A stretch of 64,000 nt of DNA from contig NC_086039.1 of the NCBI RefSeq assembly GCF_036323735.1, positions 157,694,124 to 157,758,123 on the forward strand, in the 5' to 3' direction. This DNA comes from Rattus norvegicus. Its lineage: Eukaryota; Chordata; Mammalia; Rodentia; Muridae. The notes under the pieces are model-generated. The model did no database searches. It was not told where the DNA came from and worked only from the letters and a program-made list of their open reading frames with translations. Position numbers and translations under genes: made by a program. Of this stretch, positions 46,449-57,617 are shown one piece after another. Each line of letters opens with the position of its first letter. Position 1 is the stretch's first letter.

Positions 46449-47551
46449 TTAATGCAATGGAGAAGATATGCAGCAAATGCTGCTGGGACATTTAACGTAT
46501 GCTTCCAGTGCTGATTCAGCCTCACTTTTCAAACTGATACAAATGGAACCCTTCAATATGGATTTCCTCTGAGCCGTCACACCCGCATTCCCCCCCCATT
46601 CCGAGGACCACAGAAGCCCCCAGCGTGGCATCATTCGTGGGTTACCGTATGACCCAGGGGTTATTCAGAGTGCCTTGCGGACGGGTCTTGTCTGAGATGT
46701 TAAGACACTGACAGACGGTTCCGGTCACCTTCTCCACCAAAATCGGCCCTTTGGTCTGGGAATGCCCTCTTCTACAAGGAAGCTCCCCGTTCTTCCCCAG
46801 GCAGGCGTGACCTCATGGTGGCGGTTAATGTGGCCTAGTGAGGAGCCCCTTTTGACTCCGTGGGTGATCCGGGAAAGGGTCGCGACCTGCGTGCGCGTTG
46901 CGGGCACTGAGGACTCTTTCCGTATGAGAATTTAATAGAGAGATTGTAAAGGGGGCTCTTACTGCTACTGTCCAAAATAGCCGATGATCGCTATTGAAAG
47001 AATAAAAAGAACCGGATGAAGGCACCGAGGATGAGATTTTCCTGCAATAGCAGTTTCATCGAGCGTCCAGAATATGGGACAGGATTCAGCAATTGGGTGA
47101 CCGGTACAGAAGAGCGTGCCTGTTCCGATAGAGATCGGATGGGCTGAGGATGATCGGCTGAAAGTTCGGTGGCTCTGAAGCTTAAGCGAGGATCTCCTCG
47201 CGGTGAGTAAAATTTCTGTGCCGTCTCTTGTCAGAAGATCACGGCTCGGCTCTCGGTGCGACCATTTGGGACCATTTGGGGTACCGGCTCGGCGGAATTC
47301 AGAAAGGGCAACTTTCCTTCCAGGGAGGCGACAGGACATCGACCTCGCCACCGGCACCACCTTCTCTCCGTCAGACCATTCTTGGCTTGAAAAGCTGACA
47401 CAGACGAGCCCTTTGACGAAGCCTCCTCATAAGATCGCGGCTAATTACTTCTGCAGGCATTTTACAGTGTCCCTGCAGCTCCACTGCTCAAGAAAACGTG
47501 ACTCTTTCCATGTGCAAATGTTGGGAATCATTCAGCTCCTATTAACTTTGT
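46446..47551. other. intergenic, nothing recognised
   Basis: Mixed composition with moderate CpG. There is a small duplication of 'gggaccattt' at 47265-47280. No exon or repeat can be supported. Confidence 0.4.
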
Positions 47552-48412
47552 AGTTTCCTTCCTTCCTTCCTTCCTTCCTTCCTTCCTTCCTTCCCTCCTT
47601 TTCTGTTTCTTTTCTTTCCTCCTTCCTTCCTTCCTCCTTTTCTGTTTCTTTGTTTCTTCCTCCCTTCCTTCCTTTCTATGTTTGTTTCTTCCTTTCTTCC
47701 TTTTTTCTTCTTTCTTTCTTCCTATCTTCCTTCCCTTTTCCTTTCTGTTTCTTCCTTCCTCTTTCTATCTTCCTTTCTTCCTCCTTTTCTGTTTCTTTGT
47801 TTCTTCCTCCCTTCCCTCCCTCCTTCTTTTCTTTCTTTTCTTTCTCCCTTCCTTCCTTTTTCTTCCTACCTTCCTTCTTATATTTGTTTATTCCTGCCTT
47901 CCTTTCTATTTGTTTGTTCCTTCCTTCCTTTCTTCTTGTCTTCCTTTCCTTCTTCCTATCTTCTTCCTTTCTGTTTCTTTCTTCCTTCCTCTATCTTCTT
48001 TCCTTCCTTTCTTCCTTTCTTCCTTTCTATTTTCTTTCCTCCTTCCTTCCTTTCTTTCTATCTTGCTTCCTGCCTGCCTTCCTTCTTTCATTCCTTCCTT
48101 TTCTATCTTTCTTTCCATCTTCTTCTTTCCTTAATTCCTTCTTTCCTTCCTTCCTTCTTTTCATTCTTTCTATCTTCCTTCTTTTCTTTCTATCTTCCTT
48201 CCTTCTTTCCTTCCTCCCTTTCTTTCTATTTCTTCCTTCCTTCCTTTCTATCTTGCTTCCTGCCTGCCTTCTTTCCTTCCTTTATTTCTTTCTATCTTCC
48301 TTTCTTCTTTCCTTAATTCCTTCTTTCCTTCCTTCTTTTCTTTCTTTCTATTTTCCTTCTTTCCTCCTTCCTTCCTTTCTTCTTATCTTTCTTTCTTCCT
48401 ATCTTCTGCTTG
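47552..48412. repeat. 0.86-kb polypyrimidine (TTCC/TTTC) tract with higher-order repeat
   Basis: The plus strand is almost pure T and C. Longer units of about 160-190 bp recur: 'ctatcttgcttcctgcctgc' near 48057 and 48247, 'ccttaattccttctttcc' near 48129 and 48311, and 'ttttctgtttctttgtttc' near 47637 and 47785. The 327-codon Phe/Ser/Leu ORF is a by-product of composition. Confidence 0.92.
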
Positions 48413-49140
48413 GCCCGGACCCCAGATGGCAGACATACGACGACAAAACGTGTGTATCTTTTTTCCCCAAAAAGGTATATTCTAAACAGAATACATTTTT
48501 CCCCACTTGGCACATTTTAGAATTACGGTTTTGTCTCTTGTTATGTGTGAACCAGACTGCACTAGAAATTATGGTGCCTGGCCAACTGCCGCCAACGGCT
48601 GCCAAAGACTACCAGTCAACCACCAAGAGCTAAGAACTGAGGACTCCAACGGTCCCTTCCCCACCCCCCTGCCCCGCCTCCCGCGCTTCCGTGTATGATA
48701 AATAATATGGAAAATACAGATTTATACAACAGGATACGAACTGAACCTAAGTTAACTGATCTAGGCCGTTATTAACGGCAGAGAAAGAATGTATAGAATT
48801 AACGGGGTAGGAACTTAACAAATGTAAATTGTTCCACTATAATTAATGGCACAGAAAAATGTATAGAACTAATGGCACCGTAAAGAGAACATATAGAATT
48901 AGCAGGGCACGTCCTACATTATTGGATCCGAGTCTGCCCAGAGCCATCCCAGCACCTTTCTCTCCCAAATGTAGTCGGCACTAAGTGTAAACCCATTTTT
49001 CCGACTCACCTATACACTCTTCACAGACGATATTTAAGAGTATTTCCATATATAACACGTAATTAACCAACGCGTGAACAAATGTGTATTTTGCTTTTTC
49101 TGTGACATCACATGAAGCCCAGGAGGGAACGGAAAACTCG
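48413..49140. other. intergenic, with a short degenerate repeat
   Basis: At about 48765-48905 units of the kind 'atgtatagaattaacgg' and 'atgtatagaactaatggc' recur three times about 50-60 bp apart. No gene is seen. Confidence 0.45.
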
Positions 49141-49535
49141 GTTCTCCTCCATCCAGCTGCTATATTTACATATATATGTTATTAGATTATATATGTGTGT
49201 TATTATATTACTAGATTATTATACATATATTATATACATTATATTATTATCATCATCATCATTATTGTCATCATTATCACATATCTTAAGCGGTTCTGAG
49301 AACTGAATACAATACCGCCTGCTTGTCGTTGTGTGACCCTGACCCAGGGTTCTCTGTGTTAAAGGTCAAAGGTGAACCTGGAGTGGGCGTGGCTTTATGA
49401 GAGGAAGTCACCCCCATATCAGTTCAAGTCCTGTTTGTCCCTTTTCCTCCTAAAGACACAAGACACGCGGATTCAACTAATGTTTCCTCCATTGCATGGA
49501 GGCTTCGTCCTGCGGCTGCAGTGATGCAAACGAGA
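49141..49535. other. AT microsatellite patches and unique sequence
   Basis: 49160-49265 holds TA-rich and (ATC/ATT)n repeats. 49370-49530 includes 'gagtgggcgtggcttt', a minus-strand relative of the CACGCCCA box seen further right. Confidence 0.5.
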
Positions 49536-50125
49536 TATATATTAATATATCATAATATAAGAATAATATATCTATATTAATATAATAGAATAATAACATA
49601 TTTTAACTTAATAAACATTAATATATAAGACAATATACAGCATAATATAATAATATATATTATATATTTATATTATTGTAATATATATTAATATATCATA
49701 ATATGAACATATTTTATATATTTATTTCAATATATTACTATACAATATAATAGATATATGGTATATATTTATATCATTTTAATATATAAATATATAATGT
49801 AATAATCATAGATATATCATATATGTTTATATTATTTTATTATATATTAATATAATGATATAATAGATATACTTGATGTGTTTATATTTTTAATAAATAT
49901 TAATATATAAGTATAATATATATTATATATATTTTAATATATAAATATAATAATATATGTATTGATATTATTTTAGCATATATTAATAAATATATATAAC
50001 AATGTAATAATACATTATGTACATTATTTTAAAATAAATTAACAAATATACATAACAATATAGTAACACATATATTGCATATTTATATTATTTAACATAA
50101 ATTAATACATATATATTACACTATA
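49536..50125. repeat. AT-rich tandem array, copy 1
   Basis: Degenerate units around 'atatattaatatataa' and 'tttatattattttaatata', almost wholly A and T for 590 bp. It is the left part of a composite unit repeated at 52.16-52.98 kb. Confidence 0.9.
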
Positions 50126-51600
50126 AGAAGGGTTTGTGTACACGCAGTTTCCTGGACTCTAGATCAGGACCCTTCATCCTCTCTGCAGGAAACCGAGACG
50201 AAGCCGCCGCGGCCCCCGTCACGGCCGATCGGACGCGGCCTCAAACCGGAACTGACGAGGAGAAGGAAGACGGACGTTACAGCGGGCAGAAAACACGTCG
50301 GTGTCCATTAACGGCCAGCGGCAACGGTATAGACAGCGGGTGATATGGATGACCTACGGTGCACGCCACGCCCACAGACAGTGCGGGCCACACCCACCCT
50401 CCCTAGGCCACGCCCACCCTCCCTAGTCCGCCGCAACGGTTTGTACAGGGGATGGCGCTGAAGACGGACAGTGCACGCCACGCCCACAGACAGTACGGGC
50501 CACGCCCACCCGCTCCATGCTGAACCGGGACAGCGCGGGTTCTGCTTCTGCCAGAGGAGAATTTATTTTATTTTTTAATTCTTTATTTATTTTTATTTTA
50601 TTTTATTTTCTACTTATTTATTATTTATTTTATTTTATTTTATTTTCCTACTTATTTTATTTTATTTATATTTGGTATAGTTTATTTTTTATATATTTTT
50701 TATTATTTTTTATTTTATTCATATTCATTTTTATTTTATCTTATATTACTTATTTTTATTTTATTTAATTTATTTTCTATTCATTTTTATTTTATTTTAT
50801 TTCATTCATTCTCTTGTTGTCCCAAGACACTGAGGAAATAAACTTGGACAGAGGTTGAGATACTTTAGGACTTTTAATATATATATATATATATACATAT
50901 ATGTGTATATATATATTTAATAGACATAAAGTTTTCTTGAATATGTATAAAATAAATGATATAGAAATAAATAAAATATATAAATACATAATAAATAAAA
51001 TATACATATTTATATATTTATATATTTTTCACGTTTCCCTGCGGGCTCATCGCTCTGCTGACGTCTTGTATCGATTTCCTCATTTTCCTCCCTTTATTTC
51101 ATCTCCCCCCACTCCCGCTTCCAGTTGATTCTTCCCTTTGAGTTTCTTGAATCCAAATGTATAAATTCTATACGTCCCTGAACCGCGTGACTTGGAATTT
51201 TCTTTTGCAATTTTACTTTTTTTGGATTTGTTTTTGTTTTTTGTTTTGTTTTGTTTTGGTTTGGTTTTGCTATAACCTGCCCGGCAGTCACGTGCTTTGG
51301 GGACATATAGAATTTATACATTGAATGACCTACGTCACGGAATATAGGGACTCAAGTAACTATACGAGTGCATCTCCTCCCCCGAAAAATTGTAAATAAA
51401 CCCGATTGTGCAAATGTGGGAAAAAAAGAAATGAGTAAATATAAACAAAATAAATAAACATAAACATGGAATGGTGCAGTCCCGGCCGTGAATTCTAAGC
51501 GCCTTTAACTGGCGAGAGCCCAGTGCATTGAAGCGGCTCTTCTATACATTCTCATTCTAAACATTTCATTTATATTTTCATTTCTTTTCCTGCAAAATAT
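50126..51600. repeat. composite duplicated segment, copy 1
   Basis: Order: a GC block starting near 'ctctagatcaggaccc' (50157) with 'gccgccgcggcccccgtcac' and CACGCCCA boxes; a (TTTTA)n array at about 50555-50805; 'tgtcccaagaca' and 'aaacttggacagagg'; a TA-rich run; an inverted repeat (51159-51192 and 51286-51320); and 'actggcgagagcccagtgca'. The whole order is repeated about 2.86 kb to the right. No coding capacity is evident. Confidence 0.85.
51159..51320. repeat. imperfect inverted repeat (arms about 34 bp)
   Basis: The left arm 'tgtataaattctatacgtcc' with following 'ctgaaccgcgtgac' pairs with the right arm ending 'tatagaatttataca' and preceded by 'cagtcacgtgctttgg'. The spacer is about 93 bp. 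A related arrangement exists at 53.92-54.19 kb. Confidence 0.8.
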
Positions 51601-51667
51601 GGATCAGCAAGTTTTTAATCAGGTGCTTAAATATAAGAATGAAAAGTGTCAAGGATCAGATCAGATG

Positions 51668-52006
51668 CACTCACACTCACACTCGCACTCGCAGTTTCAC
51701 ACTGAGACACTCGCACTCATACTTGCTCTCACAATCCGACACTCACATTCACTCGCAGTCACACACACTCACACTCACTCTCTCACAGTCACACTCACTC
51801 AGACACTCACATTCTCACACACACTCACACTTGCACTCAGACACTCATACTCAGACACTCACACTCACTCTCACACTCACTGTCACACTCACACTTACAG
51901 TTGCACTCAGACACACTCTGACACTCACACACACTCATACTCACACACACACTCACAGTCACACTCAGACAATCATTCACACTCACTCTCACACATGCAC
52001 ACACAC
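51668..52006. repeat. (CACACT)n-type array
   Basis: About 340 bp of CACTCA/CACACT units. The two overlapping His/Ser/Thr-rich 136-codon ORFs are repeat artefacts. Confidence 0.92.
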
Positions 52007-52034
52007 TGATTGCTGGATCCAGAGGTCTTCTTCA

Positions 52035-52140
52035 GGGTTGGGGATTTAGCTCAGTGGTAGAGCGCTTGCCTAGGAAGCGCAAGGCCCTGGGTTCGGTCCC
52101 CAGCTCCGAAAAAGAAAAAAAGAAAAAAAAAAAAAAAGAA
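52035..52140 (+). mobile_element. ID SINE with exact 16-bp target-site duplication
   Basis: Intact ID body and A-rich tail; 'ccagaggtcttcttca' occurs exactly at 52019-52034 and 52141-52156. The perfect duplication and body imply a recent insertion. Confidence 0.97.
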
Positions 52141-52400
52141 CCAGAGGTCTTCTTCACACACTCAGCCGCTTCTTAATACACATATTAATACATATAATAA
52201 AATAATAATAAAATATGTATTTATATTGTAACATATATCAGCATATATCATACTAATGATATATACTTACATTAACATATATTATACATATATATTAATA
52301 TAATACATATGTCATATACATTTATGTTATTTTAATATATATTAGTACATGAAAATATAATAATGGTATATTACACATGTTTGTATTATTATTATTATTT

Positions 52401-52490
52401 TTGGTTCTTTTTTTTCCGAGCTGGGGACCGAACCCAGGGCCTTGCGCTTCCTAGGTAAGCGCTCTACCACTGAGCTAAATCCCCAGCCCC
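52401..52490 (-). mobile_element. ID SINE (antisense), left member of a pair
   Basis: Antisense ID body 'ccgagctggggaccg' to 'aaatccccagcccc'. It is followed by 29 bases of unrelated sequence and then a second antisense ID. Confidence 0.95.
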
Positions 52491-52519
52491 AAAGAATGAT
52501 AAGCAAAGAAAGCATGAGA

Positions 52520-52622
52520 TTTTTTTTTTTTTTTGGTTCTTTTTTTCCGGAGCTGGGGACCGAACCCAGGGCCTTGCGCTTCCTAGGCAAGCGCTCTACC
52601 ACTGAGCTAAATCCCCAACCCC
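52520..52622 (-). mobile_element. ID SINE (antisense), right member of a pair
   Basis: T-rich tail then a complete antisense ID body. The AT array resumes directly afterwards with 'tattatttta', similar to the 'tattattttt' before the left member. Confidence 0.95.
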
Positions 52623-52980
52623 TATTATTTTATATATATATTAATATGTAATAATATGACAGTAGATATATGATGCATATTTATATCATTTTAATATAAA
52701 ATATATAATAATGTAATGATAGACATATTATATATTTATATTATTTTAATATATATTAGTATAAATATAATAATGTACACTGTATATTTATATTATTTCA
52801 ATATATTAATATATAACAATAACATGTATATGTATATTTATATTAATATATAAGTATAATAATATGTTACATATTTATATTATTTTAATATATGCTAATA
52901 AACATTTAACAATATGACCAATACATTATACAAATTTATATTGTTTCAATATATATTAATATATAACACTATAACAAGAC

Positions 52981-54400
52981 TTTGTATACACGCATATTCC
53001 GGACACCACAGTTTCCCTGACTCTAGATCAGGACCCTTCATCCTCTCTGCAGGAAGCCGGAACCCGAGATGAGGCCGCCGCGGCCCCCGTCACGTCCGAC
53101 CGGACGCGACCTCAAACCGGAACTGAGGAGGAGAGAGAAGGAAGACGGACGTTACAGCGAGCGGGAAAACATGCAGGTGTCCCTTGAAGACGATGAAGAC
53201 TGACAGTGCGGGCAACGCCCACCCTTTCTAGGCCACGCCCACCCTCCCTAGGCCACGCCCACCCTCCCTAGGCCGCCAAAAGGGTTTGTACAGGGGATGG
53301 CGCTGAAGACGGACAGTGCAGGCCACGCCCACAGACAGTAGGGGCCACGCCCACCCGCTCTGTGCTGAACTGGGACAGCGAGGGATCTGCTTCTGCGAGA
53401 GGAGAATTTATATTTTTTATTTTTTTATTTTTTATTTATTTTTATTTTATTTTATTTTTCTACTTATTTTTTTATTTTATTTATTTTATTTTATTTTTGG
53501 TTTATTTTATTTTTTATCTATTTTTTATTACTTTTTATTTTATCTTATTTACTTATTTTTATTTTATTTTATTTATTTTCTATTTTTTTTAATTTTATTT
53601 CATTCATTCTTTTGTTGTCCCAAGACAATGAGGAAATAAACTTGGACAGAGGTTGAGATACTTAAGGACTTTGCATATATATTTTTTAATATATATAGTT
53701 TTCTTGAATATGTATATAATAAATGATATATAAATAAATAAAATATATAAATATACAATAAATAAAATATACATATGTATATATTTATATATTTTTTCAC
53801 GTTTCCCAGCAGGCTCATCGTTCTGCTGACGTCTTGTATCAATTTCCTTATTTTCCTCTCTTTATATTATTTTCTTTCCCCCCTTCCAGTTGATTCTTCC
53901 CTTTGAGTTTTTTTAATCCAAATTTATAAATTCTATTCGTCCCTGAACAGCGTGATTTGGAATTTTCTTTTGCATTTTTACTTTTTTTGGGGGGAGGGTG
54001 CTATAGCCTGCCCAGCAGTCATGTGCTTGCTTCAGGGACTTATAGAATTTATACATTGAGTGACGTACATCATGGTATATGTGGACTTGAGTAACGGGTT
54101 GACAGAAGGAGAGAGATATGAAGCATTGCCTCTTCGCTATAACACGCCTGGCAGTCACATGCTTCAGGGACGTATAGAATTTATACATTTCATGTGTAAA
54201 AACTATACGAGTCCATCTCCTTCCCCGAAAAATTGTAAATAAACCCGATCGTGCAAATGTGGAAAAAAACTAAGGAGTAAAAAATAAATAAAATAAATAA
54301 ATGTGAACATAAGTGACGTCGATGGCGCAGTCCTGACCATGAATTCTAAGTGCCTTGAACTGGCGAGAGCCCAGTGCACTGAACGGCTCTTTTATTTGGA
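52981..54400. repeat. composite duplicated segment, copy 2
   Basis: It repeats the order of 50126-51600: 'ctctagatcaggaccc' (53021), 'gccgccgcggcccccgtcac', CACGCCCA boxes (53205-53350), (TTTTA)n at about 53400-53610, 'tgtcccaagaca', a TA-rich run, inverted-repeat arms near 53923, 54035 and 54167, and 'actggcgagagcccagtgca' near 54358. An extra copy of the right arm distinguishes it from copy 1. Confidence 0.85.
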
Positions 54401-54529
54401 ATGAGTTTTTGGGTCCAATGAGTTTTTGGAGGAATCGTAGGCCACAGAAATCTACAAACCAGACGGTGTTTGATGAATGAGAAGGAAACATCAGGTTACG
54501 TGTAAAATACAACATGGCGCTGAGATCAT

Positions 54530-54568
<39 letters not shown>

Positions 54569-54852
54569 CATATATATATATTTTGTGGCTTTGCTCCTGA
54601 ACTGTAATGTAATATATATGTGTGTGAGTGTGAGTGTCTGTGAGTGTGAAAAATATTTATTCATCCGTTTCTCCTTATAACTTCATCTTCTGATCTGCTT
54701 CTTATCACACATTAACTTGTACACGTGCACGGACACTGACCTCGACTTTTATTTTTATTTATTTTTTTATTTTTAATTTTTATTTCATTCGATTAAATCA
54801 TTATCAATTAATAATTAATAATCAATTATCATCCATTGATTATCTTAAAGAA
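54401..54852. repeat. microsatellite-rich interval
   Basis: (AC)n at about 54530-54567, TA and TG runs to 54645, and an AT-rich stretch with 'ttaataattaataatcaatt' near 54808. No gene is seen. Confidence 0.6.
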
Positions 54853-54985
54853 TCACAAAGCAGCCAGGTGTGGTGCGGCTTCCTTTACATCTTTAATCCT
54901 GGGACCCAGGAGGCAGAGGTGAGAGAATCTCTGAGTTCTAGGACAGCCTGGGCTACACAGTGAAGCCCTGTCTCAGGAGCACAAA
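54853..54985 (+). mobile_element. B1 SINE
   Basis: 'gccaggtgtggtgcggc', 'aggaggcagaggtgagag' and 'cagcctgggctacacagtga' are B1 landmarks in order. Confidence 0.85.
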
Positions 54986-55062
54986 AAATTTACATATATA
55001 AAAAATTTATTTTACACTTTATATGTATATTTTATATTATTTTTATTTCAGATTTGTGTTTT

Positions 55063-55243
55063 TTTTAAAGATTTATTTATTTATTATATATAAGTACACT
55101 GTAGCTGTCTTCAGACACACCAGAAGAGGGCATTGGATCTCTTTACAGATGGTTGTGAGCCACCATGTGGTTGCTGGGAATTGAACTCATGATCTCTGGA
55201 AGAGCAGTCGGGTGCTCTTAACCACTGAGCCATCTCTCCAGCC
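55063..55243 (-). mobile_element. B2 SINE (antisense) with target-site duplication
   Basis: 'aaagatttatttatttatt' begins the antisense tail and 'ctgagccatctctccagccc' is the antisense B2 head. 'cagatttgtgtttt' appears on both sides. Confidence 0.92.
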
Positions 55244-56135
55244 CAGATTTGTGTTTTTAAGATGGGATCCCACTATTATTTATAATTTTTAAAAGAACAC
55301 GTGATGACCCCTTCATCTCCTGCCCTGAAACTCCTGCTCACACTCATGACTTCTTTAATCAGGACTGTTAATAAATGCATATGTGTGCACACGCATGTAT
55401 CTGTGTCTGTCTGTCTGTCTGTAAAACATCTTGAGTCTATTTTTTACTGCAAGTATGTGTGTGTGTGTTGCATGAGTGTGCATGGGCATGTGTGTGTATA
55501 TGCGTGTGTGTGTGATGTACATGCATGTGTGATGTGTGTGTGTGTGTGTCTATGTGTGTGTGTCTGTGTGTGTGTGTGAGATGTACATACGTGTGCATTG
55601 GCATAAGGGGCCTGGTGAGTGTGTGTCGTATTTTCCCCAACCTGTGTTCAATGGTTATCTCTCATACAGATATATATGTATATATGTATATGTATTTATA
55701 TAAATACATATTGTATTGTACATGTGTGTGTATATATATGAAACATACAAGTTATGATATATACTATATATATACAATATGTATATGTATGTATATATAT
55801 TTATATAAATACATACAGTGTATGTATGTGTGTATATATATAAATATGAAACATGCAAGTTACTATATATGCCATGTATACACACACACACACACAATAT
55901 GATAGCTTGGGCATAGAGTCCGTTCTAAGGAAATGGGGATCACCGATCAGGTAGAAATGGAAGCTCCACTGTAGTGTACATATACATATATAATAGAATA
56001 TATAATATATGCTATATATACATATATAGAAATATAGACACACGTATATACACATATGGGAGATGAGCACTGCACACAGGTCGGGGAAAACACGACACAC
56101 ACTCCCCAGCCCCTTACGACTCATTTGCACACCGC
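55244..56135. repeat. TG/CA and TATATA microsatellite cluster
   Basis: TG-rich from about 55455 to 55600, then TA/TATG-rich with a near-duplicate segment: 'atgaaacatacaagttatga' near 55738 and 'atgaaacatgcaagttacta' near 55847. CA/TA runs continue to about 56060. Long ORFs are artefacts. Confidence 0.75.
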
Positions 56136-56395
56136 ACACACGGCGTCCGTGACTCGGTTTCCCGTAAACGTATAGAAGAGCGGGAGGCATCTTAGGGCCC
56201 CGCTCCCTCCTCGCGTTCTTCACAGAGGCGGCCGCCCTCCGCGCGGACCGTTGCCGGCCACGACGTCCGCGTCGGGTAAGAGAGAGAAACTATTTTCAAC
56301 GGGAACGGACGTCGCGGCGGGCGGAGGGAAAGGTCGGTGTCCATTAAGGCGGGCACCGGTTTAGACAGCTGGTGACGCTGAAGACCGACAGCGCG
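56136..56395. repeat. composite duplicated segment, partial copy 3
   Basis: 'cggacgtcgcggcgggcgg', 'ggtcggtgtccattaaggc' and 'ggtttagacagctggtgac' parallel the GC blocks at about 50.2-50.35 kb and 53.07-53.2 kb, but the AT array and TTTTA array are missing. Confidence 0.7.
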
Positions 56396-57250
56396 GGCCA
56401 CGCCCATAGACAGTACCGACCACGCCCACCCTCTCTAGGCCACGCCCACACTCCCTAAGCCCAGACAATGGTTTAGACAGCGGGTGACACTGAAGATGGA
56501 CAGCGCAGACCAAGCCAACAGAAGGCACAGGCTACGCCTACCATCGATGACAGGTCGAGCAGGCCACGCCCACTGGTTGTAGGCCACGCCTACCCTCCCT
56601 AGGCCTTGGCAAAGCTTTAGACTGAGGGTGACGCGCAAGACGGACAGCCTGGGGCACGCCCACCTGCTCCAAGACCAACTCACCCTCTTTAGGACACTGC
56701 GGGCCACGCCCACCCGCACTACACTTTAGGGCCCTGAAGGCCACGCCCAGGAGCGTTGGCGCCAAAGAGGAACAGCCCAGACCACGCCCACTCCCTACAC
56801 TTAAGGGAGACTGTACAGGCCCCGCCCACCCGCTCTACACAGAGGGAGGACAGCGCAGGCCCCGCCCACCCGCTACTTGCAGATGGGGGACAGCACAGGC
56901 CACGCCCACCCGCTCAAGGCTGATGGCTGGTAGCGCAGGCCACGCCCACCCGCTCAGGGGTGATGGGAGACATCGCAGGCCACGCCCACCCACTCACGCT
57001 ATGGGGCCAGAGAAGGCCACGGCCACCTGCTCCAGGCCGAGGGGGGGGGGGACAGCGCAGGCCACGCCCACCCGCTGAAGGCGGACAGCGCAGGACACGC
57101 CCACCCGCCCCACGCTGATGGCGGGCAGCGAAGGCCATGCCCACCTGCTCCAGTCTGAGGGAGGACAGCGCAGGCCACGCCCACCCGCTCCACGCTGATG
57201 GGGGCGAGCGAAGGCTGATGGGGGAGAGCGAAGGCTATGCCCACCCACTC
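56396..57250. repeat. CACGCCCA-box minisatellite upstream of Dkc1
   Basis: Units of roughly 40-65 bp around 'gcaggccacgcccacccgct' recur to within 370 bases of the Dkc1 start codon. At least a dozen perfect CACGCCCA boxes plus variants (CCCGCCCA, CATGCCCA) are seen. On the minus strand this reads TGGGCGTGG, a good match to Krüppel-like-factor CACC/GT boxes. Minus-strand ORFs over this array are artefacts. Confidence 0.88.
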
Positions 57251-57617
57251 CAACCCGCCGCAACGATCGCTTCTCCATAGCTCCGCTAAGCGGAGCGGTG
57301 GCTGTGTGGGGGGCCCGGAGGAGCGCGGGAGAGCGTCCCGGCGCACGTGCGGGCCCCACCCTCTACGCACTTCCGGGCTGCCTTCCTGGCAGCTACTTCC
57401 GTTTTGCTGTAGCCGCAGTGGTGTCGGGCGGTAGGAGTCTGCCATTCTCGGCCGTCCCCGCCCCTTGACTTCCGGGCTGCTATTTCCGTTTTCCTGCATC
57501 CGGGGCGGTGCGAGCAGCGGTGGGCGTGTCCCGGCGGCGCGTGGTGACCGTTGGCGTGCGCGGTTCTCGGCTCGCGGCGGCGGTTAGCGGCGGTTGGCCG
57601 GGTTGTCTGCCTGCGAC
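57251..57617 (+). promoter_or_regulatory. Dkc1: Dkc1 CpG-island promoter and 5'UTR
   Basis: CpG-dense, no TATA. Two copies of a motif pair are spaced about 99 bp: 'acttccgggctg' (57369 and 57468) followed by 'acttccgttttgct' (57395) or 'atttccgttttcct' (57482). ACTTCCG is the ETS/GABP core, typical of housekeeping promoters. A GC box 'ccccgcccc' lies near 57456. The transcription start is presumably shortly after the second pair. Confidence 0.7.

Larger units (their letters stand above)
52160..52980. repeat. AT-rich tandem array, copy 2, with ID elements inside
   Basis: Same kind of 'tatattattttaatatata' units as 49.5-50.1 kb, enlarged by two antisense ID elements. Confidence 0.88.

Noticed and set aside
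47650..48633. 327-codon Phe/Ser/Leu-rich ORF resembling a membrane protein
   Set aside because: It lies in the TTCC/TTTC polypyrimidine tract. Such DNA lacks stop codons in several frames, and overlapping long ORFs exist in the other frames too.
49536..50125. Replication origin or matrix-attachment region in the AT arrays
   Set aside because: AT-richness alone is not evidence, and no specific motif was found.
51599..52049. Two overlapping 136-codon His/Ser/Thr-rich ORFs
   Set aside because: Both are reading frames of a CACTCA-type array.
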